Below, one piece after another: positions 53,763 to 62,816 of a stretch of 64,000 nt of DNA. The position numbers were made by a program, and so were the translations under genes. The notes under the pieces are model-generated. The model was not told the origin of the DNA, did no database searches, and saw only the letters and a list, made by a program, of their open reading frames with translations. Where the stretch lies: positions 62,001 through 126,000 of the forward strand of contig NZ_SRWZ01000003.1 in the NCBI RefSeq assembly GCF_004804355.1. Reading direction: 5' to 3'. Within the stretch, counting starts at the first letter, position 1. Every line of letters starts with the position of its first letter. Source of the stretch: Cognatitamlana onchidii (lineage in GTDB: Bacteria > Bacteroidota > Bacteroidia > Flavobacteriales > Flavobacteriaceae).

Positions 53763-54777
53763 TTACTTTCTTTTCTAAATCGTTTAATGTTTTTACAATG
53801 GTTGGTAGGTTTTTAAAATGCACATAAGACTTTACATAGTTGCCATAATCTATGGATGGTGAGCCGTAAAGTTTTTCTCCATCCTTCACATTATGACCTA
53901 TACCAGATTGCGCTTGTACTTTAACTCCATTACCTATAGACAAATGACCCGCAATACCAACTTGCCCACCAATCATACCATATTGTCCTATTTTAGTGGA
54001 TCCTGCCACACCTGTTTGGGCAGCTATAACAGTGTTCTTTCCAATTTCTACGTTATGTGCAATTTGAATTTGATTATCTAGTTTTACACCTTTTCTTATA
54101 ATTGTAGAACCTAATGTAGCTCTGTCTATAGTGGTTGCAGAGCCAATATCTACATTGTCTTCTATAATGACATTCCCTGTTTGAGGTACTTTTTGAAACT
54201 CGCCATTCTCATCCGGTGTATATCCAAATCCATCGGCTCCAATTATAGCTCCACTATTTATTATGCAGTTGTTACCTACTTGAGTTTCAGAGTATAATTT
54301 AACACCAGAGAATACCGTAGTATTATCGCCAATTTTAACATTGTCTCCGATATAAGCTTGTGGGTAAATCTTTACATTATTACCAAGAACAACATTTTCA
54401 CCTAGATATGAAAAGGCACCCAAATATACATGCTCACCATAAGTAGCAGAATCCGATTGAAAACTTGGTTGTTCTATTCCAGACTTATTGTTTTTAACTT
54501 GGTTATAATATTCAAGCAGTTTAGAAAAGGATTTATAGGCATCATCTACCTTTATAAGTGTGGTATTAAGATCGTTCTCTGGGACGAACGTTTTATTTAC
54601 TATAGTAATCGAAGCCTTAGTGGTATATATAAAAGACGTATACTTAGGATTTGCTAAAAATGTTAAAGACCCTTCAAACCCTTCTTCTATTTTAGAAAGC
54701 TTCGATACTTCAACATCAGGATTCCCAACTACATCACCTTCTAAGATTCCTGCAATTTGTTGAGCTGTAAATTTCAC
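53749..54777 (-). CDS. lpxD: UDP-3-O-(3-hydroxyacyl)glucosamine N-acyltransferase
   Basis: Third lipid A step, N-acylating UDP-3-O-acyl-GlcN. The 342-residue protein has the N-terminal UDP domain (FTAQQIAGILEGDVVGNPDVEVSKLSKIEEGFEGSLTFLANPKY) and a hexapeptide beta-helix with GADGFGY and NQIQIAHNVEIGKNT, the latter with the catalytic His. This is the canonical copy. Its end overlaps the lpxC-fabZ start by 14 bases; the HD gene precedes it by 54 bases. Confidence 0.96.
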   Translation of the reverse strand: MKFTAQQIAGILEGDVVGNPDVEVSKLSKIEEGFEGSLTFLANPKYTSFIYTTKASITIVNKTFVPENDLNTTLIKVDDAYKSFSKLLEYYNQVKNNKSGIEQPSFQSDSATYGEHVYLGAFSYLGENVVLGNNVKIYPQAYIGDNVKIGDNTTVFSGVKLYSETQVGNNCIINSGAIIGADGFGYTPDENGEFQKVPQTGNVIIEDNVDIGSATTIDRATLGSTIIRKGVKLDNQIQIAHNVEIGKNTVIAAQTGVAGSTKIGQYGMIGGQVGIAGHLSIGNGVKVQAQSGIGHNVKDGEKLYGSPSIDYGNYVKSYVHFKNLPTIVKTLNDLEKKVNGNS

Positions 54778-54831
54778 AAGTTAAATGTTAGTCGTTTTTT
54801 GTTTGATAATCGCAAAAATAGGAAAAATGTA

Positions 54832-56076
54832 CTAAAGTCTCTCCTTAGGATAACATATAAAATATTTAGTAACGGGTTTTGATAATGCTTTTAAATTTAG
54901 TTGGTCTGATGCTTTTACAATATCTTGAATTTTTCCAGATTTATTGAGAATATTGATTCGTTTGGCGTTTAATTGATAGGCCTGATTTGATATACTACCA
55001 GAGAAAACAAAATAATTGGCTTCTTCTTTTGTAATTCCATGATCCGATATAATACTGTTTAAATGCTTGTCTAAACTTTTTGCCTTAATCTGTTTATTTT
55101 TCAGTTTAATTTTTAGCAAGTTTCTATTTATAATCATATTACAAAGCTTGCTCAACACAAAATCATCATGATATTGCCAGTCTTTAATTGCGGAAAGTAT
55201 ATCATAATCATCAAGTTTTGAAAACGTATCAATAGTATACTTATCAAAATTAGAAATAGAAATTTTATTGCTAAAAAAGTACATGAGCGCACTAGATGCT
55301 TTAAGACTTGTGCCTAAATCATGAAGTTCTTTGGCTCTTTTCAATACCCTAATTAGCAACTGTTCTGCTACTAGTCCAGTTTTATGAAGATAGACCTGCC
55401 AATACATTAAGCGTCTGGCAATTATAAATTTTTCTACACTGTATATCCCTTTTTCTTCAACCACCAAATCATCATTTACCACATTTAACATGGTAATTAA
55501 GCGTTCACTATTTATATTGCCTTCAGCAACTCCTGTATAAAAGCTATCGCGTTTTAAATAATCTGCTCTATCCATGTCTAGTTGACCTGAAATAAGCTGA
55601 CACATGAACTTTCTTGGATAATGGCCCTTAAAAATTTCAATGGCTAACGTTAAACTTCCGTTAAATTCGGCGTTTAACTTTTCCATAAATAACAAGGAAA
55701 TCTCCTCATGAGACACATCATTTACTATGCTATGTTCCATGGCATGAGAAAATGGACCATGCCCTATATCATGTAACAAAATGGCTGCATACAAAGCAGT
55801 CTCTTCATTATTTGAAATCTCAACTCCCTTAAAACGAAGCACATTCACCGCTTGTTGCATTAAATGTACACAGCCAATAGCATGATGAAATCGCGTGTGA
55901 TGCGCACCAGGATAAACCAAATAAGACATTCCCATTTGAGTAATTCTGCGCAAACGCTGAAAATATTTGTGTTGTATTAAATCAAAAATCAGAGAATTCG
56001 GAATAGTAATAAATCCGTAAATTGGGTCGTTTAATATTTTAAGTTTATTCAAACTTTCACGTTTAGCATTTAACAT
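54832..56076 (-). CDS. HD-domain phosphohydrolase
   Basis: A 414-residue HD-superfamily protein: FQRLRRITQMGMSYLVYPGAHHTRFHHAIGC, the HD metal pair in AAILLHDIGHGPFSHAMEHS, then DMDRADYLKRDSFYTG, as in dNTPase/SAMHD1-like HD proteins. It could hydrolyse a nucleotide. The ATG at 56076 is only 15 bases from the divergent porX ATG; a minus-strand TATATTTG at 56087-56080 would place transcription start at or after that ATG. A start at the TTG 56052 (MNKLKILNDPIYGFI) may therefore be the true one. It heads the lpx run. Confidence 0.85.
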   Translation of the reverse strand: MLNAKRESLNKLKILNDPIYGFITIPNSLIFDLIQHKYFQRLRRITQMGMSYLVYPGAHHTRFHHAIGCVHLMQQAVNVLRFKGVEISNNEETALYAAILLHDIGHGPFSHAMEHSIVNDVSHEEISLLFMEKLNAEFNGSLTLAIEIFKGHYPRKFMCQLISGQLDMDRADYLKRDSFYTGVAEGNINSERLITMLNVVNDDLVVEEKGIYSVEKFIIARRLMYWQVYLHKTGLVAEQLLIRVLKRAKELHDLGTSLKASSALMYFFSNKISISNFDKYTIDTFSKLDDYDILSAIKDWQYHDDFVLSKLCNMIINRNLLKIKLKNKQIKAKSLDKHLNSIISDHGITKEEANYFVFSGSISNQAYQLNAKRINILNKSGKIQDIVKASDQLNLKALSKPVTKYFICYPKERL

Positions 56077-56079
56077 TTA

Positions 56080-56087
56080 CAAATATA
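56080..56087 (-). promoter_or_regulatory. Possible -7 element of the HD gene
   Basis: Minus-strand TATATTTG lies between the divergent start codons of the HD gene and porX. It matches the consensus exactly; no TTG at -33 was found. Confidence 0.4.
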
Positions 56088-56091
56088 ATAT

Positions 56092-57645
56092 ATGAATAGA
56101 ATAAAAGTACTTTGGGTTGATGATGAAATTGATTTATTGAAACCTCACATTTTATTTCTTGAAAAGAAAAATTATGAGGTTATGACCTGCCAAAGTGGAA
56201 CAGAAGCAATAGATATATTAGATGAAGAAAATTTTGATATTGTTTTTTTAGATGAAAACATGCCTGGTCTTACAGGGCTAGAAACACTTCATGAAATTAA
56301 GGAAAAACAAGACAGCTTACCAGTTGTGATGATTACCAAAAGTGAGGAAGAATATATTATGGAAGAGGCCATTGGAAATAAAATAGCCGACTACTTAATA
56401 AAGCCTGTAAATCCCAACCAAATACTTTTAAGTTTAAAGAAGAATTTAGATCATTCTCGGTTAGTATCGGAGACAACAACCTCAAATTACCAACAAGAAT
56501 TCAGAAAAATAGCTATGGATTTGGCTATGGTTAATAGCTTTGAAGCATGGGCTAGTTTGTATCAAAAACTTATTTATTGGGAAATTCAGCTAGAAGATAT
56601 TGAAGATACAGGGATGTTTGAGATTTTAGAGTCTCAAAAAGTCGAGGCTAATATTCAATTCGGGAAGTACATTGAAAACAATTATGCCGATTGGTTTAAA
56701 GCGCATAGCGATGCTCCAATTATGTCTCACACCTTGTTTAAAGAAAAAGTAGTCCCAGAAGTTAGTAAGAAGCAGCCAACCTTATTATTGGTAATTGATA
56801 ATTTAAGATATGACCAATGGAAAGTTTTTGAGCCTATAATAAGTAATTATTTCAAAAAAGAAAAAGAAGAAGCGTTTTATAGCATACTCCCTACAGCAAC
56901 ACAATATGCTCGAAATGCCATTTTTTCGGGGCTGATGCCAAGTGACATGGAAAAATTATTTCCTGAGTATTGGAGAAATGACACCGATGAAGGAGGTAAA
57001 AATTTACATGAAGCCGATTTTCTTAAAGCTCAAATAAAACGTTTAGGGTTAAATGATATTGTTTATGAGTACTATAAGATTACCAATTTAAAAAATGGTA
57101 AAAAGCTAGCCGAAAATTTTAAATCCCTAAAATCCAACGACCTAACTGTGGTGGTGTACAATTTTGTAGATATGCTATCGCATTCAAAAACAGAAATGGA
57201 AGTTGTTAAGGAATTAGCCTCGAACGATAAAGCATATAGGTCTTTAACCTTAAGTTGGTTTAAAAACTCACCACTTCTTGAAATGATTCAACAAGCGCAG
57301 CAGTTAGGTTTTAAACTTATATTAACAACCGATCATGGTACAATTAATGTTAAAAATCCCTCTAAGGTTATTGGTGATAAAGACACGAGCTTAAACCTTC
57401 GTTATAAAACAGGGAGAAGCCTTACATATGAAAAGAAGGATGTCTTAGTAAGTAAAGAACCAAAGGAACTCCATTTGCCTTCTATAAATATGAGTAGTTC
57501 TTATATTTTTGCCAAAAGCGATTTGTTTTTTGCCTATCCTAATAATTACAATCATTATGTAAGCTACTACAGGAACACTTATCAACATGGAGGAGTTTCA
57601 CTGGAAGAAATGATTATTCCATTTGTTGTTTTCAACCCAAAATAG
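56092..57645 (+). CDS. porX: PorX-type response regulator with PglZ domain (T9SS regulator)
   Basis: A 517-residue protein with an N-terminal receiver domain (residues about 1-120: LWVDDEIDLLKPHILFLEKK, phosphoacceptor Asp in FDIVFLDENMPG, Lys in YLIKPVNP) and a C-terminal PglZ/alkaline-phosphatase-like domain (about 205-517: LLLVIDNLRYDQWKVFEP, YSILPTATQYARNAIFSGLMP, LILTTDHGTINVKNPSKV). The receiver-PglZ pairing and length match PorX, which with PorY controls type IX secretion. It starts 15 bases from the HD gene; tsaE follows after 95 bases. Confidence 0.93.
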   Translation: MNRIKVLWVDDEIDLLKPHILFLEKKNYEVMTCQSGTEAIDILDEENFDIVFLDENMPGLTGLETLHEIKEKQDSLPVVMITKSEEEYIMEEAIGNKIADYLIKPVNPNQILLSLKKNLDHSRLVSETTTSNYQQEFRKIAMDLAMVNSFEAWASLYQKLIYWEIQLEDIEDTGMFEILESQKVEANIQFGKYIENNYADWFKAHSDAPIMSHTLFKEKVVPEVSKKQPTLLLVIDNLRYDQWKVFEPIISNYFKKEKEEAFYSILPTATQYARNAIFSGLMPSDMEKLFPEYWRNDTDEGGKNLHEADFLKAQIKRLGLNDIVYEYYKITNLKNGKKLAENFKSLKSNDLTVVVYNFVDMLSHSKTEMEVVKELASNDKAYRSLTLSWFKNSPLLEMIQQAQQLGFKLILTTDHGTINVKNPSKVIGDKDTSLNLRYKTGRSLTYEKKDVLVSKEPKELHLPSINMSSSYIFAKSDLFFAYPNNYNHYVSYYRNTYQHGGVSLEEMIIPFVVFNPK

Positions 57646-57740
57646 TCTATGAAAAACACAAAACATCGATGAAATGCATATATTTTTAGGAATTTAAAAA
57701 AATTATGCTTAACATTGCCAGTAAAATATAGGTTTCAATA

Positions 57741-58157
57741 TTGGAAATTACTTATAAATTAAATGATGTTGAGGCAGTTGCTCAGCAGCTTATAAAGCAT
57801 GTAAAAAGTAAAACCCTATTATTCTATGGAGACATGGGAGTAGGAAAAACCACTTTAATAAGTGCTATTGTGAAAGCTTTGGGTAGTAAAGATGATGTAA
57901 GTAGTCCTACGTTTTCAATCGTCAATGAATATAAAGCTAAAGACGATGCTATATATCATTTTGATATGTACAGAATTCAAGATGTTGAGGAAGCTTATAA
58001 TTTTGGAATTGAAGATTATTTGAATTCTGATTATTGGAAATTAATTGAATGGCCAGCTAGGATTGAAGACCTATTGTTTGGTAATTATGATACAATTAAA
58101 TTGGAAATAAGAACTCGCAATTCAAGGATTGTAGTTCTTGAAGCTTATACTAAATAA
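57741..58157 (+). CDS. tsaE: tRNA threonylcarbamoyladenosine biosynthesis protein TsaE
   Basis: ATPase of the TsaBDE complex that makes t6A37 in tRNAs reading ANN codons. The 138-residue protein has Walker A FYGDMGVGKTTLISAIV, then SSPTFSIVNEY and IEWPARIEDLL. The start is a TTG at 57741 (MEITYKLNDVEAVAQQL); no ATG fits better. It follows porX by 95 bases and may share its transcript. Confidence 0.95.
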   Translation: MEITYKLNDVEAVAQQLIKHVKSKTLLFYGDMGVGKTTLISAIVKALGSKDDVSSPTFSIVNEYKAKDDAIYHFDMYRIQDVEEAYNFGIEDYLNSDYWKLIEWPARIEDLLFGNYDTIKLEIRTRNSRIVVLEAYTK

Positions 58158-58307
58158 CTAAAAAAATAAAGGCAAAATGAGCAAATAAATAACATGGTTT
58201 ACCTCCATATTTAAAGTTTTACGGGAAACCCCTACCGAAAATTTAAAGAATCCTAGTTTTTAACATTTCTTTAACATTTTTAGAAAAACTGAAGTATAGG
58301 CTTTAGT

Positions 58308-58315
58308 TACATTTG
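58308..58315 (+). promoter_or_regulatory. Promoter -7 element before the small secreted peptide
   Basis: TACATTTG matches TAnnTTTG exactly, 29 bases before the ATG at 58345. It would give the peptide and the overlapping membrane gene their own promoter. Confidence 0.5.
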
Positions 58316-58344
58316 GGTAATTAATTAATTAAATCCCTTATAAA

Positions 58345-58488
58345 ATGAAAACTAAAAAGTATGTAATCGCATTAGCGTTATTCGGAGGTATGTTATTTTT
58401 GGCTCAAGCAGCTACAACCTACAACCTTGATGCACAAGAAACAGCAATTAGAAAAGATAGAATCAAAGTTCCTGGACAAGAAAGGTAA
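58345..58488 (+). CDS. Small secreted peptide precursor (47 residues)
   Basis: A 47-codon ORF starting ATG at 58345 and ending TAA 58486-58488. The first 20-odd residues are a signal peptide (MKTKKYVIALALFGGMLFLA, then QAATTYN), and the C-terminal tail is basic (AIRKDRIKVPGQER). I recall similar short Flavobacteriia signal-peptide ORFs with a basic or Lys/Pro-rich end, but no function. It has its own -7 element and overlaps the start of the next gene by 59 bases in another frame. Confidence 0.65.
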   Translation: MKTKKYVIALALFGGMLFLAQAATTYNLDAQETAIRKDRIKVPGQER

Positions 58489-58975
58489 TAGGAAAAGTTT
58501 GGTTATAGGTAGTGTTATTGCAACATTAATTGCAACAACACCTTACTTATTCAGTCTACATGAAAGTGTTCCCGACATTAAAGTTGTGAACACTTTTTTT
58601 GGTAAATATGAGAGTAATTATTATGAGAGTCTTTTTGTACTTTCTTGGACTCTAACGGGTAAAGTCATTCCCTTATTCTTATTGTTTATTTGGATTTTCA
58701 CTTGTAAGCACTGGTGGTATCATACCATTTTAGTTCCTATCGCCATGTATTGTTACCAAATTATAGTTGTACTAAACGATGATCTTGTATTTGCTGATAA
58801 TGACCAAATACTGTACTTGATTCCTGTAATGGCTATTATTATTCCTTCCATATACTTAATAAGGGCTCGTATTTTTAATAGAATCAATGAGGCTAATAAA
58901 TCTTTAGAAGAACTTGAAGAGGAACTTATGCTATCACCAAAAAACTTTTGGGGCAAAATTAAGGATTACTTTTAA
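58430..58975 (+). CDS. Polytopic membrane protein of unknown function, overlapping the small peptide
   Basis: A 181-residue protein with about four membrane helices (for example SLVIGSVIATLIATTPYLF, YESLFVLSWTLTGKVIPLFLLFIWIF, ILVPIAMYCYQIIVVL, ILYLIPVMAIIIPSIYLI) and an acidic, coiled C-terminal tail (NEANKSLEELEEELMLSPKN). I take the ATG at 58430 (MHKKQQLEKIES), one codon after a TTG. The start lies inside the peptide gene in another frame, which suggests coupled expression. Its TAA overlaps the TAA of the convergent receptor gene by two bases. No family was recognised. Confidence 0.75.
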   Translation: MHKKQQLEKIESKFLDKKGNRKSLVIGSVIATLIATTPYLFSLHESVPDIKVVNTFFGKYESNYYESLFVLSWTLTGKVIPLFLLFIWIFTCKHWWYHTILVPIAMYCYQIIVVLNDDLVFADNDQILYLIPVMAIIIPSIYLIRARIFNRINEANKSLEELEEELMLSPKNFWGKIKDYF

Positions 58976-61398
58976 TTGGCATTTCCTAGTCGCTCCCTTT
59001 CTTGCAGTTCAATCTTTTTGCTGTTATTCTTTAAATTAAAGTTACCGAACTTATAATTAAACCCAACTATCAACAACCTATTCTCCATATTTGAGCTTAA
59101 ATAAATATCTTGGTTTAAATACTTTGTTGTTTGGGTGAAGTTTTGAGTATTAAACGCATCATTAATACCAACATTAAAAGAGGCTCTATTATTCCAAAGT
59201 GCCTTCCTAAGATTTATATCGAAACCAAATCTATTACTTATTATAGAAGGGCCATCGGCAATCCGAGATATAAATGTAAGTCCCACATCTAATGTTAAAC
59301 TCTTGTCTTTCAAAAAACTAAAATAATTTATAGCTTGACCATAAAACGACCACTGATCATTTTCGATAAGGCTATTATCACTCTCTAAGGCAAAATACTG
59401 ATTGTTATAGTAAAAAACCGATGATAGCACATATAGATTCCAAATATTCGTAATACCTGTATAAGTAGTAAAATCAAGGCCATACGATATACTTCTATCG
59501 ATATTTGTGCTAACATACTTAAGAAGTTTTTCTTCGTTATCCTGAAAAACTATATCTAAAATAGGATCGTTTTCTATTCGGTAATAAATTTCAAAGGTAT
59601 AATCCGTGTTAAAAGTATATCCTAGTGTAATAACATCATCTATTTGTGGTTGCAGGTTGGGATTACCAGAAACATAGGCATTATCATTAAGGAAATACTT
59701 AAACGGATTTAGTTGCGTATATTTTGGGCGGTAGATTCTTCGGTTATAGTTAACATAAATCTCATTCTCATCATTGAGTCTATTTAAAATATTAATAGAT
59801 GGAAAAAATTTTAAGTAATCATTGTTTGTAATAGCCTTGTTAGATAATGAATTACCTTTAATATTGGTATATTCCGTTCTCAAACCAGTTTTTAGACTCC
59901 AAGCACCCCAATCATTGGCATAACTCATGTAAGCAGCATAGTTCGTCTCATCATATATAAACACATCAGAATTCTCTAAATCATTTTTATTCACTTCATT
60001 TTCAAAACTATACTGATCTAAAACACTTTCAGATTCTATTTTAGATACTTTCATACCAGTCTCGAATTGTGCACCATTATCAAACGGCAATTCATAATCT
60101 AGCTGTCCAGTATACAATTTAATTTTCTGGTTTGAAAAGGTTTGGAACCTATTATTCCTAATTAAAACGCCATCAGGAAACAAATAATCCGTATCGACAT
60201 TCTGAAAACTTGAAAACTCATAATCAGTATAATGAGCACTAACGTTAATCTTTTCTCCTGCTCTATCGAATTTATGAATATAATCTGCATTGAACGCCAT
60301 ATTATACGTTTCATCAACAGAGCGGTTTTCAGTATTAAAAGTTGAATCCAATACTTTAGACGCACTAAAAACTTCAGTATTTGAATTTACATTGGTTTTG
60401 GTATAATCTCTCGGAGCAATTAACACGTTTGAAGAAAACCCTAAACGGTTGTTCTTATCAAATTCGTAGTCAAGATTAACATTAATGTTTTGATTTGCAG
60501 TTTTGCGAGTTCTTTTGTAATCTGTTTCCCAACTAGAAATTATTTGTTCATCTTGAATGAAGTTTATCGACTCCAAATTATTCCTAAAGTCTTTTCTAGG
60601 ACTAATATTATAGTTAATATATGTACTTAATTTTTTAGTCTTAAAATAATGACTTGTACCAAGGGAATACTTCGGGAACTGAAACCCCTGTTTATAATTA
60701 CCATATATACTACCATGGTATCCAATAGCAATATTTTTATTAGAAATAATATTAAGTACAGAACCACCTTCAGCATCATATTTAGCAGGAGGGTTCGTTA
60801 TAACCTCAATCGATTTAATATCATTAGCCGTAGTTCCTTCTAACAATTGCACAACTTCTCTTTCAGAAAGATAAACACGTCTATCGTTTAAATAAACGAT
60901 AGGCGTTGTCTGCTTAACGGAAATTGCCCCATCATGTACGATAACTCCCGGTGTATGCTTTAAAACATCCAGCACATTGTTATTGGATAAAGTAGAGTTT
61001 TCAACATTAAAGACTAAGCGATCAACATAGCGCTTTACAGTTGGCCTTTTAGCAACTATGGTGACATCTTCCAACTCCTCACGGTTTTCCTCTAAAATTA
61101 CTAGTCCTAAGTCAACCAATGTATTAATGTTAATTTCCTTCGAAAACGGTTTAAAACCAAGATAGCTTATTTTAAGTGTGTAGGTGTCTTTTACAACATC
61201 TTGAATATAAAACGTTCCAGACTCATTCGTGGTAGCGCCGTATTGTGGCTCACTGTTTTTAGAGTCTAACAAAACAACATTCGCATAAGGAATAGGAACC
61301 TTGTTCGTGTCTGTTAACATCCCTTTAACACCTAGCTCCTGCGAAAAACTAAAGAACTGAATCAAAAAAATAAAAGAGAAAACTATTTTATAGGTCAT
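58972..61398 (-). CDS. TonB-dependent-receptor-like outer-membrane protein
   Basis: An 808-residue outer-membrane protein. A signal peptide (residues 1-19, ending FSFSQ) precedes a carboxypeptidase-regulatory-like domain (about 22-105: KGMLTDTNKVPIPYANVVLL), a plug-type domain (about 115-225: NNVLDVLKHTPGVIVHDGAISVKQTTPIVYLNDRRVY...SIEVITNPPAKYDAEGGSVLNIISNK) and a strand-rich barrel to the C-terminus. This is the Bacteroidota outer-membrane beta-barrel family related to TonB-dependent receptors; substrate unknown. It is a single gene, convergent with the membrane protein before it and divergent from ald. Confidence 0.88.
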   Translation of the reverse strand: MTYKIVFSFIFLIQFFSFSQELGVKGMLTDTNKVPIPYANVVLLDSKNSEPQYGATTNESGTFYIQDVVKDTYTLKISYLGFKPFSKEININTLVDLGLVILEENREELEDVTIVAKRPTVKRYVDRLVFNVENSTLSNNNVLDVLKHTPGVIVHDGAISVKQTTPIVYLNDRRVYLSEREVVQLLEGTTANDIKSIEVITNPPAKYDAEGGSVLNIISNKNIAIGYHGSIYGNYKQGFQFPKYSLGTSHYFKTKKLSTYINYNISPRKDFRNNLESINFIQDEQIISSWETDYKRTRKTANQNINVNLDYEFDKNNRLGFSSNVLIAPRDYTKTNVNSNTEVFSASKVLDSTFNTENRSVDETYNMAFNADYIHKFDRAGEKINVSAHYTDYEFSSFQNVDTDYLFPDGVLIRNNRFQTFSNQKIKLYTGQLDYELPFDNGAQFETGMKVSKIESESVLDQYSFENEVNKNDLENSDVFIYDETNYAAYMSYANDWGAWSLKTGLRTEYTNIKGNSLSNKAITNNDYLKFFPSINILNRLNDENEIYVNYNRRIYRPKYTQLNPFKYFLNDNAYVSGNPNLQPQIDDVITLGYTFNTDYTFEIYYRIENDPILDIVFQDNEEKLLKYVSTNIDRSISYGLDFTTYTGITNIWNLYVLSSVFYYNNQYFALESDNSLIENDQWSFYGQAINYFSFLKDKSLTLDVGLTFISRIADGPSIISNRFGFDINLRKALWNNRASFNVGINDAFNTQNFTQTTKYLNQDIYLSSNMENRLLIVGFNYKFGNFNLKNNSKKIELQERERLGNAN

Positions 61399-61495
61399 GG
61401 AGCTATTTCTACTACAAAACTAAAATAATATATTTAATACGGACTACTGCAACGCATATTAAAAAAATCAGTTTTTTCCTATGTTTTAAGAAATT

Positions 61496-61561
61496 TGAAC
61501 ATTTGAAATTACAAATTAATATGGGCTTAAATGTTCATAATTAAAATTTATTTGTAATTTC
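61496..61561. promoter_or_regulatory. Two interleaved inverted repeats upstream of ald
   Basis: TGAACATTT (61496-61504) pairs with AAATGTTCA (61529-61537), and GAAATTACAAAT (61505-61516) pairs with ATTTGTAATTTC (61550-61561). Both pairs are perfect and their arms alternate, so they cannot form two nested hairpins. The block ends 22 bases before the ald ATG and covers the likely promoter. Confidence 0.6.
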
Positions 61562-61583
61562 ATGTTTCTATAAGACTTCAAAT

Positions 61584-62783
61584 ATGTCCAAACCACTATC
61601 GCCTTTTACTAAACAACAACTTTTACCCCAAGAAGAAACATTAGAAATCTACAAACAAAAGGGTGAGTTATTTATTGGCCTGCCAAAAGAAACAGCATTT
61701 CAAGAAAAACGTATTTGTTTAACCCCCGATGCTGTGTATGCATTGGTAACTAACGGACATAGAGTATTATTAGAATCTGGAGCCGGTAATGGTGCTAATT
61801 TTAGTGATAAAGATTATAGTGAAGCCGGTGCTGAAATAACAAAGGATACTGCAAAGGTGTTTTCTTGTCCAATGATTTTGAAGGTAGAACCTCCTACCCT
61901 TGAGCAAATAAAGTTAATGAACCCTCAAACTATTCTAATTTCTGCGCTTCAAATAAAAACGCAAGACAAAAAGTACTTTGAAACATTGGCCACAAAACGC
62001 ATAACAGCACTAGCCTTTGAATTTATTCGCGATAGTGAAGGTAGTTTTCCTGCTGTAAAATCTTTAAGTGAAATTGCTGGAACAGCCTCTGTTTTAATAG
62101 CCTCTGAACTGTTGTCTGATACAAAAAATGGCAATGGACTCATGTTTGGTAATATTAGTGGCGTGCCTCCACTAGAAGTAGTTATTCTTGGCGCTGGTAC
62201 GGTTGGTGAGTATGCTGCCAGAAGCGCTATTGGGTTAGGAGCAGGTATTAAGGTTTTTGATAACTCCATAACTAAGCTTAGACAAATTCAAACCAACTTG
62301 GGACGTCCCATTTTTACTTCTACCATACAACCAAAAAATCTTCTTAAAGCTCTTAAACGTTGTGATGTTGTTATTGGTGCTGTACGCGGAACAAATCGGG
62401 CACCTATTGTTGTAACTGAGGCTATGGTGGAACATATGAAAAAGGGAGCTATTATTATAGACGTCAGTATTGATATGGGCGGTTGTTTTGACACCAGTGA
62501 AGTCACCACACATAAAAACCCGACGTTTGTTAAACATAACGTCATCCACTATTGTGTCCCAAATATTTTAGCCAGATACCCCCGAACAGCTTCTGTTTCC
62601 ATTAGTAATATTTTTACGCCTTATCTTCTTAAAATCGCTGAAGATGGTGGGATAGAAAATTCCTTAAGATTTGATAAAGGTTTAAAAAATGGGTTGTACT
62701 TTTACCACGGAATTTTAACAAGTAAATCTGTGGGAGAATGGTTCGATTTAAAGTATAGCGATGTTAATTTGTTACTTTTTTAA
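61584..62783 (+). CDS. ald: Alanine dehydrogenase
   Basis: NAD-linked reversible deamination of L-alanine to pyruvate and ammonia. The 399-residue protein has GLPKETAFQEKRICLTPDAVYALVTNGHRVLLESGAG (substrate-side Lys and Arg), the NAD-binding VVILGAGTVGEYAARSAIGLGAGIKVFD, and HYCVPNILARYPRTAS. An N-terminal extension of about 30 residues precedes the conserved part. It is preceded by interleaved inverted repeats that look like regulatory sites. A DUF4258 gene follows after 33 bases. Confidence 0.93.
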   Translation: MSKPLSPFTKQQLLPQEETLEIYKQKGELFIGLPKETAFQEKRICLTPDAVYALVTNGHRVLLESGAGNGANFSDKDYSEAGAEITKDTAKVFSCPMILKVEPPTLEQIKLMNPQTILISALQIKTQDKKYFETLATKRITALAFEFIRDSEGSFPAVKSLSEIAGTASVLIASELLSDTKNGNGLMFGNISGVPPLEVVILGAGTVGEYAARSAIGLGAGIKVFDNSITKLRQIQTNLGRPIFTSTIQPKNLLKALKRCDVVIGAVRGTNRAPIVVTEAMVEHMKKGAIIIDVSIDMGGCFDTSEVTTHKNPTFVKHNVIHYCVPNILARYPRTASVSISNIFTPYLLKIAEDGGIENSLRFDKGLKNGLYFYHGILTSKSVGEWFDLKYSDVNLLLF

Positions 62784-62816
62784 ACGCTCCGTACAGACTA
62801 CCTCTAAACTCTTTCG

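Noticed and set aside
58427-58429. TTG start for the membrane protein at 58427
   Set aside because: An ATG follows at 58430 in the same frame and is the more likely start.
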